From Kingdonia uniflora (Eukaryota; Streptophyta; Magnoliopsida; Ranunculales; Circaeasteraceae): a stretch of DNA of 64,000 nt. A program made the translations under genes and the position numbers. Positions 34,475 to 44,509 of the stretch are shown here, in pieces. The notes under the pieces are model-generated. The model worked only from the letters and a program-made list of their open reading frames with translations. It searched no databases and was not told the DNA's origin. Every line of letters begins with the position of its first letter. Within the stretch, counting starts at the first letter, position 1. The stretch covers positions 620,001-684,000 of the forward strand of contig JACGCM010002784.1 in NCBI GenBank assembly GCA_014058105.1. Reading direction: 5' to 3'.

Positions 34475-34995
34475 AACATTTGTGCTATTTTTAGTTTTTT
34501 TTGTTATTATTGTTTCCCTTGTATGAGCATTTGTTTTGTTTCATTTTGATTTTTTGTTTTCAAATAGAAATATAAAGGAAGTTCCATCAGAAATAAATGA
34601 TATAAGGAAACCAAACAGATGATAAAGACTCCATGAACAATGGTAGATAAATGTTGAACTTAACAAAATTGGTGATAATATTTCAATAGACAAATGATAA
34701 ATTATCATGATAGTTCAGGAAATAGATAATGATATATAGCATAAAAACAAATGCGAACTTATCTTCAACATATGACAAATCGATGTGACAAGTAATGAAA
34801 ATTGATTAAACAACTCAGTTTAAATACTCAAATTACTTATGTGTACAACAAGAAATGACGACGTTGAACTAAAGTAATAATAACTTTTACCCTAAACATC
34901 GGGTAATCCCTGACACGCGTCCCCTCCCAATGCATTAAACTCCCCTTATAAAAACCCTAATCTCAAATAAACTATTCTCAAATCTTCAACTATTT

Positions 34996-35013
34996 AAACC
35001 CTAAACCCTAAAC
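34996..35013 (+). promoter_or_regulatory. Telo-box-like AAACCCTAAACCCTAAA in a gene leader
   Basis: Short AAACCCTAA repeats lie about 30 bp upstream of the coiled-coil B frame, and single copies lie upstream of A. Such motifs are common in plant 5' leaders. This is not a telomere. Confidence 0.4.
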
Positions 35014-35037
35014 TCTTTTCAACTTATAAAGAAAAAT

Positions 35038-35470
35038 ATCGCACTCCACTCGAGTTAACCATGTCTCTTCTAACACTCCATACGATTGGTTTGAGTCGGC
35101 AGGGATGCAGGAAGATCGGCGTGACTAACATCTCTACAAACTGAATATACTATGCCTAATGGAGAAGGATGTCTCCGATGAGAAGGCACAAATGCTGAAA
35201 GAGTATTACGAAGACTTCAGGGAGAAATTAGGAGTGTTCGATGTAATTCAAGATGAACTGTATCAAGTTATAACAAAGAGAGATCAAGATTTTGAAGAGT
35301 TCAAGTTCCATATGCGCTTCTTGGAAGATCAGCTCTGCGCCGTAAAGTTGGACCGGGATGAGCACAAGAAACTCTAGGAAGAGTTGGCTTCTAAGATTAG
35401 CTGTCTCGAGCAGAAGATCCAGGCTTTTGAGAGAGATCTGGAATGCGCGAAACGTAATCAGGAGTTGTGA
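35038..35470 (+). pseudogene. Small coiled-coil protein B (tandem paralogue of A)
   Basis: Collinear with A from the promoter onwards, indicating a tandem duplication of about 1 kb. The ATG of A is ATA here, and a TAA follows HISLQ-region text near 35,128, so the ORF now starts inside at 35,159 (MEKDVSDEKAQMLKEYYEDF). It reads to HKKL followed by TAG, then on in the same frame (EELASKISCLEQKIQAFERD) to TGA near 35,468. The internal stop falls at the same codon as in A but is TAG rather than TGA. Confidence 0.55.
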
Positions 35471-35479
35471 ACTTTGGTT

Positions 35480-36190
35480 TTTTGGTGTTTCGTTTATTCA
35501 TTTTTTTGTGGTAACTTGTACTTTGCCATTGTATGAATGAAAATATGTTTTGTTTGGTGCTATTTTGTTTTTACTTTTTACTGTTAAGTAGTGGTTTCCG
35601 TTTGATATTTGGCAAACAAAACAATCATAGTTTTGTAAGAAAATAATGATGATATAGGGGGGACAAGTTTAATGATGAACTTAACAAAACTGAAGATACA
35701 AATTCAACAGACAATGAAAAATTCTTGGGGCACAATGATATAATAGAAACCAACAAATGCGAAATTCTGTAAGAACAAATGACAGTTCCAAAGAAAACAA
35801 TGATATCATGGAAACAAACAAATGAGAAAGTCTTAGTGCACAAATGACACTTCAGAGGTAAATAATAATATCATGGAAACAAACAAATGAGAAAGCCTTA
35901 GTGCACAAATTCAGAGACAAACAATGATATCATGGAAACAAACAAATGATGAAGTATTCGTCCACAAATGACACTTCAGAAGCAAACAATGATATCATAC
36001 AAACAAATGAGAAAGTATTTTTTATACAATAGAAACAAATGATAGTTCAGTGCTAAATAATAATACAATGGAAACAGACAGCTGAGAAATTCTTTTTTAA
36101 CAAATGACAGTTATATTTTGATAAATGATGAATTTTCACAACACTGACGATATAGATCATACAAAAAAATGATACATAGAGTACCCAAAA
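35480..36190. repeat. Dispersed CAAATGA / ATGATATCATGGAAACAAAC repeats
   Basis: Several copies of an approximately 60-bp word (AACAATGATATCATGGAAAC, AAACAAATGAGAAAG, TCTTAGTGCACAAATGACA) occur between the coiled-coil genes and the transposase. They belong to the same CAAATGA vocabulary as the satellite field. Confidence 0.6.
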
Positions 36191-36193
36191 TCA

Positions 36194-39100
36194 TCAGTGT
36201 AAATTGATTGTAACATCTTCATCTGGGATGACAGGTGACTCAGTGCTCATCGTAAAAGATGGTGCCATTGTCGGACCTATATTGTCGCTGGATGGGATTG
36301 GCAGAAGCTTACAAGAATGGCGATTGTGTCTGCTTTTTCGATACCAACTGCAAAATCTTAGTTTGGTAACAAGACCAGACATTTTTTTCATTCTCTTCCT
36401 TTGCGTGCGAGGACGACCGACTCAAACTATTGGAATAGGAGTACGAACACGTGGATCAGTTTTTAAAATTTTCCACTGCTCAATTCCTCTTATAGGAATC
36501 CAAATAGGTTCAAAACAACCTTGTATGTATTATTTATGAAGTACTCAGAGGCACGTGTAGTTAGATCAACATTAGCAAGACCCATAGTGCGTACTCCGTG
36601 TTCACAAGGTATACCCATCGTTTGCCACTAACGACAAGAACAAGTACCATCTTTAATTTTTACAGAATCGGTTCTGCCACAACTAGTCATCTGAAAATGG
36701 TGACGTGATGTACGAACCCTGTACGTTAGTAAATACGCCACAAACTTTCTACTCTCACAGTGATCCGAAATCCATGGTGTTAAGCGAGCTTGACTCTTTT
36801 CAGCCTCCTCCTTATACGTGTAGGACATTTCTGAACAGATTCTACGCAATTCCTCAATAAACACATGGATAGGGAGATTTTTTACTTTCAAAATAATGTT
36901 ATTCCAACTCTCGACATGATTTGTGTAAGTGACTCCGTATCTGAACAAATGATAAACCATAGAAATCAAATGCCAAATGAGCATAAATAGATGAGAAATG
37001 GGATCATACAACTGCAAAATGAATAATAAAGAACTGATGAGAAATAATGGTAAAAAATGATAAATAAGAATTCAAATGGAGTTATAATGATATTTTTCAT
37101 ATAACAAATGATAAGTTGAGCAATACAGAGTGACAACGTACCTACTCATTGGAATGTATAGATTAGACCATGTTTTTTTTGGAATACCTAGTATGAATTG
37201 GAGACCCACTGGATCTGTATTCTGGATAGCATTCATGTGTTTATCAAAATCAATGCTGGTTAGGGCCTCTGCTGCCATCCTAAATGCTATCCTCGTGCTT
37301 TTGAGGGTAGTTTTAATGTTGTTCGATATGTAGAAAGCGCAAAATGTATGGATTGCAAATAAAAACACCTTGGGTACAACATTAATAATTCTTGGGTTCT
37401 TGTCAGAGATGACGACGAATCTAGTGTCATTACCGTGAAAATTAGACCCAAACATCTCTAGGAAGTATGTCCAACTTTCGGTGGTCTCCGAGTCTGTTAT
37501 CAAAAATGCAAGTAGAAAAATATGATTACTTGGGTCAATGGCGATGGCTGTTAGTAGAGTCCTACGATATCTCCCTTTTAAAAAAGTTTCGTCAATCACA
37601 ATAACTGGTCTCAATAGTTTATAAGTTTTTTTGGGGGGAGCAAAACACCAAAAACACCTTGTGAATCTCTTATCATTACAACTCGTAGTTTGCATGTCAA
37701 ATACAAAATCCGGGTTAACCAACCTCACTTCTGTAAAGTAGCTCGTAAGTAGTTGGTATGCGTGCTCAAAGCTGCCTCACATATGAAATAATTACGTAGA
37801 TCAAATGATATTCGTAGCAGGCAAATGATAAACATCAAAGTACAAATGACATAGTGAGTCGACAAAATGACATGCGATAAAATGATAAACATTATTGTAC
37901 AAATGACTTGTATAGGGGAACAAATGACATATAAAGTGATGGTACCTCAGCGTGGGATTTTTCTTTCGCACGCTAGGCAAGATTATATGTTACATCAATA
38001 TTGTGATGAATTTACATATCATCAATAATTCCGGAAGGTTTGTAGTTTGGGTCTTTTCGGAGTTTTTGCTTGATTATATAGAAGCAACCCATCTACTAGA
38101 TGTTGCCTTATACGCGTTCCCACTTTCAGTTTCTACTCGGATGCATGTATGCACAGAGCAATAAGTACTTACTCTAAATAGGGCAGAACCGAGCAACCTT
38201 GTCGTATAAATCCGTCAAGAGCATTTATGACCTTTGCAACGTACCACGATTTTATATTCGTTGTTCAGAACGTGTTCGAGATTGAACTTGTTTACAATTG
38301 CATAAGCTCTTATGTGATTCTTGAATTTAATCCTATCTCGATATAGATCACCAATGTTAAATTCTTTACTGAAGTCATAGGGATCCTCTGTGTACGCAAT
38401 AGATTTAAACCAAAAATCTAGGAGATCTTTTACCTATTCGGGCTGTGGCTCAAACCGAAATTCAGCTAAATAAATAAGAAATATTCTAATTAGCATGATA
38501 GAAATTGGATAAGAAATGTTAAAACACAGCACACGAATGATAAATTTTACGAACTTACCTGAAGTTTCAGTTTGTCCAATGATAGGTTCAGGTTCAATTC
38601 AAAGAGGAACATTAGTTAACATTGGTTCATTTGAAGGAATAACATTAGTAAACACAGGTTCATTTGAGAGATGAATATTTGATTGAGGAATACAAGGTAC
38701 ATTTGAGAGATCAACATCATTAGGGATAGTTTGAAAATGTTCATTTGATTGAGGAACATTAGCTAACACAGGTTCATTTGAGAGATGAATATTTGATTGA
38801 GGAATACTATGTTCATTTGAGGGAGGAACATCAGTAAGGATAGTTTTGTAAGAAGTATTTAATTGAGGAACATCATCATCATCCACAAAAGGTCCAAACC
38901 TGCGTGGATTAAGCCCTCTGTTGTTTGTTTCAGGGTAACCCCTGTATTCAAGTTCAGGATCAGGAAATGAGTTATGACGCAAAGGTCCCCCCGCTTTGGT
39001 GGCGAAAAAGCCTTTACCTGAACCAGTATCTTTGGTGGTAGATAACCCTTTACCTGAAGAACATAAATTAGAAATAAAGTTTTGGGGGTTCTGGGAAGGT

Positions 39101-39468
39101 ACCCTAAGCTCATTAACAATCTATATGTGAAAGGGTGTGCGAGTATTGGTTTTGTGCATATTGATCATTATGGTAAAGTCCTGGACTGATGAAATTGCAC
39201 ATGCACAATCATGAATGAAGTTGCACAGCTTACAGTCCTCACGACAAATTTCACTTGTTTCTTCAAGGAGTGTGACGAAATCTTCATATGAGGAGTGCTC
39301 TCTTAGTGAGGTAAGTTTCGCACTTCCTCCAACATAACTAACGATTGATCCGATCTTTAGACGTACGATATCCCCACCAAAATGAACAAAGGTATAAAGC
39401 TGAACTCCATTCATCCCTGAAATAAATGATTTAAATAACAATTCCGGTGATAAAGTAGCAAAAAGCAA
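36194..39468 (-). pseudogene. mudrA-like MULE transposase
   Basis: The minus strand reads, in order, an N-terminal MULE segment (GGDIVRLKIGSIVSYVGGSA, LREHSSYEDFVTLLEETSEI; 39,420-39,121), a Ser/Asn/Pro repeat linker (38,982-38,599), a MuDR-type DNA-binding region near 38,100-38,400 (DRIKFKNHIRAYAIVNKFNL, YKIVVRCKGHKCSWRIY) and the transposase core 37,728-37,072 (RPVIVIDETFLKGRYRRTLL with an acidic catalytic residue, ESWTYFLEMF, VVISDKNPRI). A SWIM finger (CSCR.WQTMGIPCEHG, near 36,590-36,660) and a basic tail with a degenerate CCHC knuckle (CSWYRKSRHNRHSC, 36,300) end it. A TAG interrupts the SWIM finger, and stops or introns separate blocks. Confidence 0.85.
38600..38870 (-). repeat. Internal coding repeat in the MULE transposase linker
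   Basis: The segment IPQSNIHLSNEPV occurs twice, with related SNEH/SNEP units between. At DNA level, GGTTCATTTGAGAGATGAAT and variants repeat at 20-100-bp spacing. Confidence 0.7.
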
Positions 39469-39469
39469 A

Positions 39470-40320
39470 TGAGAAAAATGATATAAAATTAAACTCTAGC
39501 AATCCCTCGAACAAATGATAGGAATTCTGAAATAAATGATATCAATGAACAATTCCGGTGATATAGTAGCAGATAATAAATGCTAAAAATGACACAAAAA
39601 GATAATAAATGATAAAGTAGTAGAAGACAAATGATTAAAAAGGCAAAGAAAAATGATTATGTACAAATTGTATCATCTTGCATAACATTTTTTCTCAAGA
39701 TAAATGAGACAAATCGTGATGCGGATACAAAGTTAGAGATGATGGATACAAAGTTAGAGATAATATTTATTGCAACGGTTACTTCAACGGTCGAAGAGAA
39801 GGATAACAATGGTCTTTAGCAATGAGAATAACTTATGGTAACAACGATCTTTTTCTCCCCAATGACCTCTGTGTGAGGACTTTAGGGAATGCAGAACGAT
39901 AGTTGGAAGACTTAGCACATGAAGGAGACAAACAATACATTAAGGAGAATCTGCTTTGCTTTTTGTTGAAGCTTTGTTGTAGTCTTGTTGAAGAAGAAGA
40001 ATTAGAATAAGAAAAAGAAGTTTTGATTTTTTTAAGGTTGGTAGTGGAATCTTCCTTCTTATTATTGTTCTAATTGCTGTAGCAGATTAGACTACTCAAC
40101 AACTCCATTGGGATAGTTTCTCATTTTTTATGTATAATTTATCATTTTCTTTGCCCGAACTTTGTCATTTGATGTGTATATCTTTGTAATAGTTTTGTTA
40201 TATCTTTGTCATTTGTTGAGTAATCTTTATGAGTTGGTAAATTTATTACTGTAGCAGATTAGACTACCCATCAACATTTAATGTTAGAGAATAGGGTGGC
40301 AGCTAGGAGGTAGTAGGTGA
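39470..40320. other. MULE right subterminal region upstream of the transposase
   Basis: This is noncoding DNA with CAAATGA words (39,470-39,640), and TCATTTG words at 40,120-40,215. The 20-mer CTGTAGCAGATTAGACTAC(T/C) occurs directly repeated near 40,077 and 40,245. It probably holds the promoter of the minus-strand transposase. Confidence 0.4.
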
Positions 40321-40426
40321 GACCATTATCGATTTGTTAATTTTAGTATCGATTTTGGAAGAGGTTTGACCAAAGTATCGATTTTGTAAAGATGACAAAA
40401 ACTAGTATTTATTATCATAATATCCA
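40321..40426. repeat. Right terminal inverted repeat of the MULE
   Basis: The reverse complement matches the left end over 42 positions (40,380-40,421) with two mismatches and more loosely to 40,321. It contains two copies of TATCGATTTTG. Confidence 0.78.
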
Positions 40427-40435
40427 ATTTATGTA
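40427..40435. repeat. Right 9-bp target duplication of the MULE
   Basis: ATTTATGTA, identical to 13,328-13,336. Confidence 0.75.
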
Positions 40436-40483
40436 AAGAGAAGCCTATTTTTCATTTGCATATTTAAGGATTAAGTACTAAAA

Positions 40484-40672
40484 TATATCGGGTTCGGGTA
40501 CCTAGGACACCCTTAGTAGTTTCCCCAAACCCGACACGGTGTTCATTGGGTATCAATATTGCCACCCGAGCCTTATCCTGAGCCATGAAATCTCATGTCT
40601 GGACCCATACTTTCATTGGGTTTTGCAATTCGGGTTCGAATTTGTCACGCCCAAGTTACAGCCCTAGCTAGT
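40484..40672. mobile_element. hAT-like MITE remnant
   Basis: GGGTTCGGG, CCCGACAC and AATTCGGGTTCG motifs and an end resembling TTACAGCCCTA (40,659-40,669) recall hAT-like MITEs. No paired terminus was found. Confidence 0.3.
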
Positions 40673-40684
40673 TCAAGCAGACCA

Positions 40685-40910
40685 GTCTGTAGATATGAAT
40701 GAATAAAAATCTTGTCGATGCATTCATGAAGAGTGAATAGATATGCATGCAAAATAATCATGTTGACGCGTTCAAGATGGCGTGGCAGTAAATATGCATG
40801 CAAAATAATCTTATCGTTGCTTTTAAGATGACAAGTAAGTAGATACATATGCAAACTAATATTGTCCACACGCACAATAAATTAGTCAGAAGATATGCAT
40901 GCCTTTTCCA
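40685..40910. repeat. Four imperfect tandem units with ATATGCATGC (RY-like) motifs
   Basis: Units of about 55-60 bp, each with (A/G)TA(G/A)ATATGCATGCAAAATAA or a variant followed by CTTGTCG..GC-like text, repeat about four times. CATGCA cores recur near 40,745, 40,796 and 40,897. CATGCATG-type RY motifs are bound by B3-domain seed regulators in plants. Their role here is inference. Confidence 0.6.
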
Positions 40911-40940
40911 AGTGTATCAATCACTCTATCTACTCTTTAC

Positions 40941-40948
40941 TATAAATA
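40941..40948 (+). promoter_or_regulatory. TATA box (TATAAATA) after the RY-motif repeats
   Basis: CTTTACTATAAATACACGCC is a strong plant TATA context. The transcription start would fall near 40,975, only about 25 bp before the Tourist-like MITE. Confidence 0.55.
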
Positions 40949-41000
40949 CACGCCTATTATCTTCCTTGGGTAAGAATAGCTTACAATGTTGAGCTTATTA

Positions 41001-41419
41001 GAGCATGGGAGCAAGATAGGTATCGCTATATTGGCGATCCAAATATTGAAAAAATTACTTTTTCAGGCTAGCTATCACTTAAATTACGCCAAGTTTAAGA
41101 AAGGCAGTGGCTATCTGTGGCGAGCCCGTTCAGTCAGAGAAATTATTAAAAAAAAAAAAATATTATTAAAAAATTGGTTGGTTTTTTTTTTAAACTTTAA
41201 CTGCGCCAATTTAATTGCAGTGTATATTTTTTTTAATATTTTATTAGTAAAAAAAAATATTAAAAAAAATATTAAAAAAAATAAAATAAAAAATATTAAA
41301 AACTGACATCCATCCCCACCCTGAAAAAGAAAAAAAAAAAAGCTCTGGCTACATGTCATATTTTCCCTGAATTTATGCCTAGGTGGCTCGCTAAGTTAGC
41401 GAGGCTGCTGCCCATGCTC
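41001..41419. mobile_element. Tourist-like MITE (PIF/Harbinger type)
   Basis: Inverted ends GAGCATGGGAGCA (41,001-41,013) and TGCTGCCCATGCTC (41,406-41,419) are flanked by TTA on both sides (40,998-41,000 and 41,420-41,422). The interior is dominated by poly(A)/poly(T) tracts (41,150-41,340) able to form hairpins. No coding capacity. Confidence 0.8.
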
Positions 41420-41422
41420 TTA

Positions 41423-42400
41423 CTTAATAGATTACAACAATCATCTCATATATTTTTTTCATTCGCCCTAGTCTTACTTGTTGTTCTAGTTCACTTGAGC
41501 TAATGGAGCTATAAGGTAAAAGGTCAAATCCCAAGTTATCCGCCTAAAAGAGCTTGTTAAAGGCCCCCTCTAGCTTCAATTTTTTGAACTTTCATATATA
41601 GGCAATTTTTTTTAATTTTGTTGTTCCATCACTTTTATTCTAGTTTTATTAATTTTCTATATATTGATTCCATTTATCCTTTCTCTTGGGTGGACATTAA
41701 GGTTTCTATATGTCCTGCTATTTTTAATTTGCGCCTTCTTACTATTATTTTGGTACTCGGTTTAGTAACACTAAAATTGCTAGCAATCGTGTGAGTCTAC
41801 ACATTTTCATTGTTTTCATTTGAGTTAATAAAAAAAGACGACCTCTATTGGTGGTGAATGACATTTATTTTTTCTTGGATGTCCCTGTTTGAAATTGTGA
41901 GTGACCGTTGCATTTTGGAAGATACTTGTATGCTTGAAAGCACATCTAAAACTCACTTCCCTTTTCATTAGGGGCGGAAGAAGGAATTTATATTTGGCCG
42001 TAGGGCTAAGACTAAGAGTGGTTGGTATTGGAGCGAGCTCATCCACATCATCCCAAACACGCCTCTTTAGCTTCACTATGCAGAGGTTATAATCCCATTT
42101 AGTAGCTAAAGCATCAATAGCTTTTCTGTGTTCATCCTTTTCCCGTTGGAACTTTGCATTCCGCAAAGCCTTTTTCCCCGTCATATTGTATAGTGCCTAC
42201 CTCACGAGTCTGGTACTTGAGATGGGCAACCAACTTACCCAACTCATACATCTATTGCGCGACCAGCTTGAGTGTTCTGTCGGCAGACATATATTGATGT
42301 ATGTAAAGGCTAACTTATCATACTCGCCCAACATTATTTTTTCTCTATATTTCTTTTATGCCCAACATTAATATTTTCCCTATGTTCTTCATAGTTACAG
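41423..42400. other. Leader or intron region of the ubiquitin-like gene; one unrecognised minus frame
   Basis: If the promoter at 40,941 drives the frame at 42,526, this stretch is leader or intron; TTACAG at 42,395-42,400 is a good acceptor. A minus-strand frame (42,184-41,825; GKKALRNAKFQREKDEHRKA, CIVKLKRRVWDDVDELAPIP) has plausible amino-acid composition but matches nothing I know. Confidence 0.3.
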
Positions 42401-42525
42401 ATGGGGATAGATTTCAAAACAACGACAACCTTGGACGCAATATGTAAGGATCTAAGGCCGAATCAAGAAGGAAGTTACGAAACACTACCAAAAACTATGT
42501 TTCAACCAAAAACATATTAAAAAAA

Positions 42526-43014
42526 ATGGAAGATGTTCTCAATGTTGCAGCTGGCTTCCCTGCATCTGTCACGCACCGTAATTCAAGATCTAGAATGCAA
42601 GTATACATTAACGATGCACAGATTGGGAAGATATTTGTATTTGATCTCGAAGAAAACAACCCCATTTATTATGTGATGAAAGCAAAGAATCAGAAAATAA
42701 AGGGCATCCTAGTAAATCAAACTGTGTTGTATAAGGGAAACTGTTTGAAGGACACTCAATGCTTGGGACCGTATAACATCTTTGGGTGGTTGAACCCCTC
42801 TCAACGTAATATTTCAAAAGAAGACGCCGCCAAATTTTTTCCCATTTCCGTAAAACTTCGAAATGAAGAAACCATTGGGTTTGAAGTAGAACAATGGTAT
42901 ACGACAAATAGTATCAAGGACGCAATCAAGAGACTGGCGGGGTTCCAGAAAGACCAACAAGTCTTCATATTTAGAGAGAACCGCTTGAAATTGGTGAAGT
43001 TCAGCTCAAGCTGA
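42526..43014 (+). CDS. Diverged ubiquitin-like repeat protein
   Basis: The frame (162 residues) contains two poor ubiquitin-like units. Unit one runs from MQVYINDAQIGKIFVFDLEE to VLYKGNCLKDTQCLGPYNI, where the ending mirrors the LIF.GK.L.D..TL.DYNI block of ubiquitin. Unit two runs from FPISVKLRNEETIGFEVEQW through SIKDAIKRLAGFQKDQQVFI to RENRLKLV. Neither ends in the Gly-Gly needed for conjugation. A third unit with clearer ubiquitin wording lies just downstream (43,204). The whole probably was one polyubiquitin-like gene that diverged rapidly. Such genes are known in plants, but no function can be given. Confidence 0.5.
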   Translation: MEDVLNVAAGFPASVTHRNSRSRMQVYINDAQIGKIFVFDLEENNPIYYVMKAKNQKIKGILVNQTVLYKGNCLKDTQCLGPYNIFGWLNPSQRNISKEDAAKFFPISVKLRNEETIGFEVEQWYTTNSIKDAIKRLAGFQKDQQVFIFRENRLKLVKFSSS

Positions 43015-43203
43015 TATTCAAAAGGGGGCAGTGTTGGTACGATCAGTTTCATCATAAAAAATTGTGAAAAGTCGTTGTTACTTATTTGAAAAGGCTTAGG
43101 TTCACGATTGAACACTAACGTGATGAAGAAGATTTCCCTTCGTCCTAAACTGCTCAAGTACAACAATTAATGAATGTCCCATGCTCAGTAAGGAGAACAA
43201 TGA

Positions 43204-43507
43204 AATGCAGATATTTGTGAGGAACCAAAAATTAAAGACGATCCTTCTATTGGTTTAAAAAATCGATACTATTAGGGATATGGAAAAAAATATTGAAGAA
43301 AAGGATGAGATCCCACGATAGTTGAAGCTCCACCACGGGGGAAGACGACTTGAGGATGAGCGAACACTTGTTGATTACGACATTGAAACGGAGTCAAATC
43401 TTGAGCTTGGGCTTTTTACGGCAAAACTCCCAGTTCAAATGATTGAACAAAACTTATCGCGCTTGAATGATTTTTATTGGAGTATGTTTCAACATCCTTT
43501 TGTTTAG
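43204..43507 (+). pseudogene. Ubiquitin-like unit with premature stops
   Basis: From ATG 43,204 the frame reads MQIFVRNQKLKTILLLV, stop, KIDTIRDMEKNIEEKDEIPR, stop, LKLHHGGRRLEDERTLVDYD IETESNLELGL in order. This is a recognisable ubiquitin fold (MQIFV start, TI...K..I..KEGIP, GG.QLEDGRTL.DYNI..ES.L.L), but the terminal Gly-Gly is replaced by FTAK. The open part starts at 43,322. It follows the frame at 42,526 on the same strand about 190 bp downstream. Confidence 0.7.
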
Positions 43508-43655
43508 TTACGACTTTACAGTGTACACAAGCAAACTTTGGAACTGTACAATTTCTCCATAAGCAGTCAAATAAGTAGCTATGTAGTATGTAATATACCT
43601 TTTAACTTCATCGGTCAGTGCATTAAGACATTTAAAGAAGCATAGATAAACCAGT

Positions 43656-44203
43656 TGTTGAGTAGCAAGCCCGGAAGCCACAAACTCCAAGTCGATTTGG
43701 GTTAGTCACAAACAAGCACAAACAAAGAAACACATACAACACCATGTTTATAGTGGTTCGATAAATTGTTTACGTCCACTTTCAAGAGAGAGAAAGTTTA
43801 TTCAAGGTCCCAATTACAATCACTCAAACCCAATTAAGATTTCTTACTCAAGAAATCTCCCCAAATGATCTCACCAAAGGATTGTCAAAATGATGGCTCT
43901 AAAAGAAATTAGGTTTCCTATATATACTGGGGAAAACTTTTTAAAATCGCTCAAATCTCGAAGCTTTCGAAAATCATAAAAAAACAAAGTTCCCAGATTT
44001 TGTTCAAACGAAATAGGAAGTCGTTCGAACGAAATTTATCTATGGGCCAAAATTCCAGGGGGTTCAACATTGGTCGTTCGAACGAAATATCAAGTCGTTC
44101 GAACGACTTGGGCTCCTGGGCAAAAATTCCAAGGGGTTGTAAAACGGTCGTTCGAACGACTCTCAACCTCGTTTGAACGAATTGAGCAACAAGCAGCCCC
44201 ACA
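43656..44203 (-). repeat. 3' LTR of copia 1
   Basis: 548 bp, TGTTGAGTAGC...CCCCACA. It contains TATATATAC near 43,919-43,927 (TATA on the minus strand) and three couplets of TTCGAA-centred palindromes at 44,005-44,190. Confidence 0.9.
44005..44190. promoter_or_regulatory. Three palindrome couplets with 21-bp spacing in the copia 1 LTR
   Basis: GTTCAAACGA / GTCGTTCGAACGA, GTCGTTCGAACGA / GTCGTTCGAACGAC and GTCGTTCGAACGAC / CTCGTTTGAACGA form three pairs. Within each pair the centres are 21 bp apart. They lie about 90-270 bp upstream of the TATA-like sequence in element orientation, an enhancer-like position. The right LTR has them at 49,120-49,235, partly decayed. Confidence 0.7.
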
Positions 44204-44218
44204 ATTCTCCACCTTGGT
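44204..44218 (-). other. Polypurine tract of copia 1
   Basis: The minus strand reads CACCAAGGTGGAGAAT directly before the 3' LTR, the usual copia plus-strand primer wording. Confidence 0.75.
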
Positions 44219-44509
44219 GAAGATTTTTCCAACCAAACAAATTAAAATCTGAGCCGAACATAGAAACCAAACAAATAGACCCAAATACACTCTCCACCAT
44301 CAAATGTCCCCAAAGAACTAAATATACAAACGGCCCAAGGAAACTAACCAAAACCAAGCGTCCCCAAAAGGACCGAATTCAAACCAAGTATCCCAAAGGA
44401 CCAAGAAGAAGCAAACCAAATATCCCAATGAAACAAAATCGACTGCACCAAAACAATAGTTGCCTACGTACCTCCATGGATCAAGTCGCCCGTAGTTCAT
44501 ACAACATCC

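Larger units (their letters stand above)
13337..40426. mobile_element. Giant MULE (Mutator-like element), 27.1 kb including a nested retrotransposon
   Basis: Inverted ends (13,337-13,421 and 40,321-40,426) and an identical 9-bp flank ATTTATGTA on both sides (13,328-13,336 and 40,427-40,435) define the element. Nine-bp duplications are the Mutator signature, and a mudrA-like transposase with SWIM finger lies inside (36,194-39,468, minus). Cargo includes a DUF1985/Ulp1 peptidase gene (+), RG-tailed, GRF zinc-finger and coiled-coil frames, and a satellite field at 28,560-32,230. Without the 8,992-bp gypsy insertion and its duplication it is about 18.1 kb. Ulp1-carrying MULEs are known in plants (Kaonashi-type). 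Size, satellite and extra cargo are unusual. All large genes are broken. Confidence 0.78.

Noticed and set aside
34996..35013. AAACCCTAAACCCTAAA as an interstitial telomere
   Set aside because: Only about two repeats, located in a gene leader and partly matched in the paralogous leader; it fits a telo-box promoter motif.
37952..38164. Plus-strand open frame within the MULE transposase DNA-binding region
   Set aside because: It is the antisense shadow of readable minus-strand MuDR-type text.
41111..41359. Minus-strand Phe/Ile-rich open frame, membrane-like
   Set aside because: It lies wholly within the poly(T)/poly(A) interior of the Tourist-like MITE, so it is composition only.
44005..44190. 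TTCGAA palindromes as heat-shock elements
   Set aside because: Heat-shock elements need nGAAnn TTCn units with two bases between GAA and TTC. Here TTC and GAA abut, so the standard factor would not fit.
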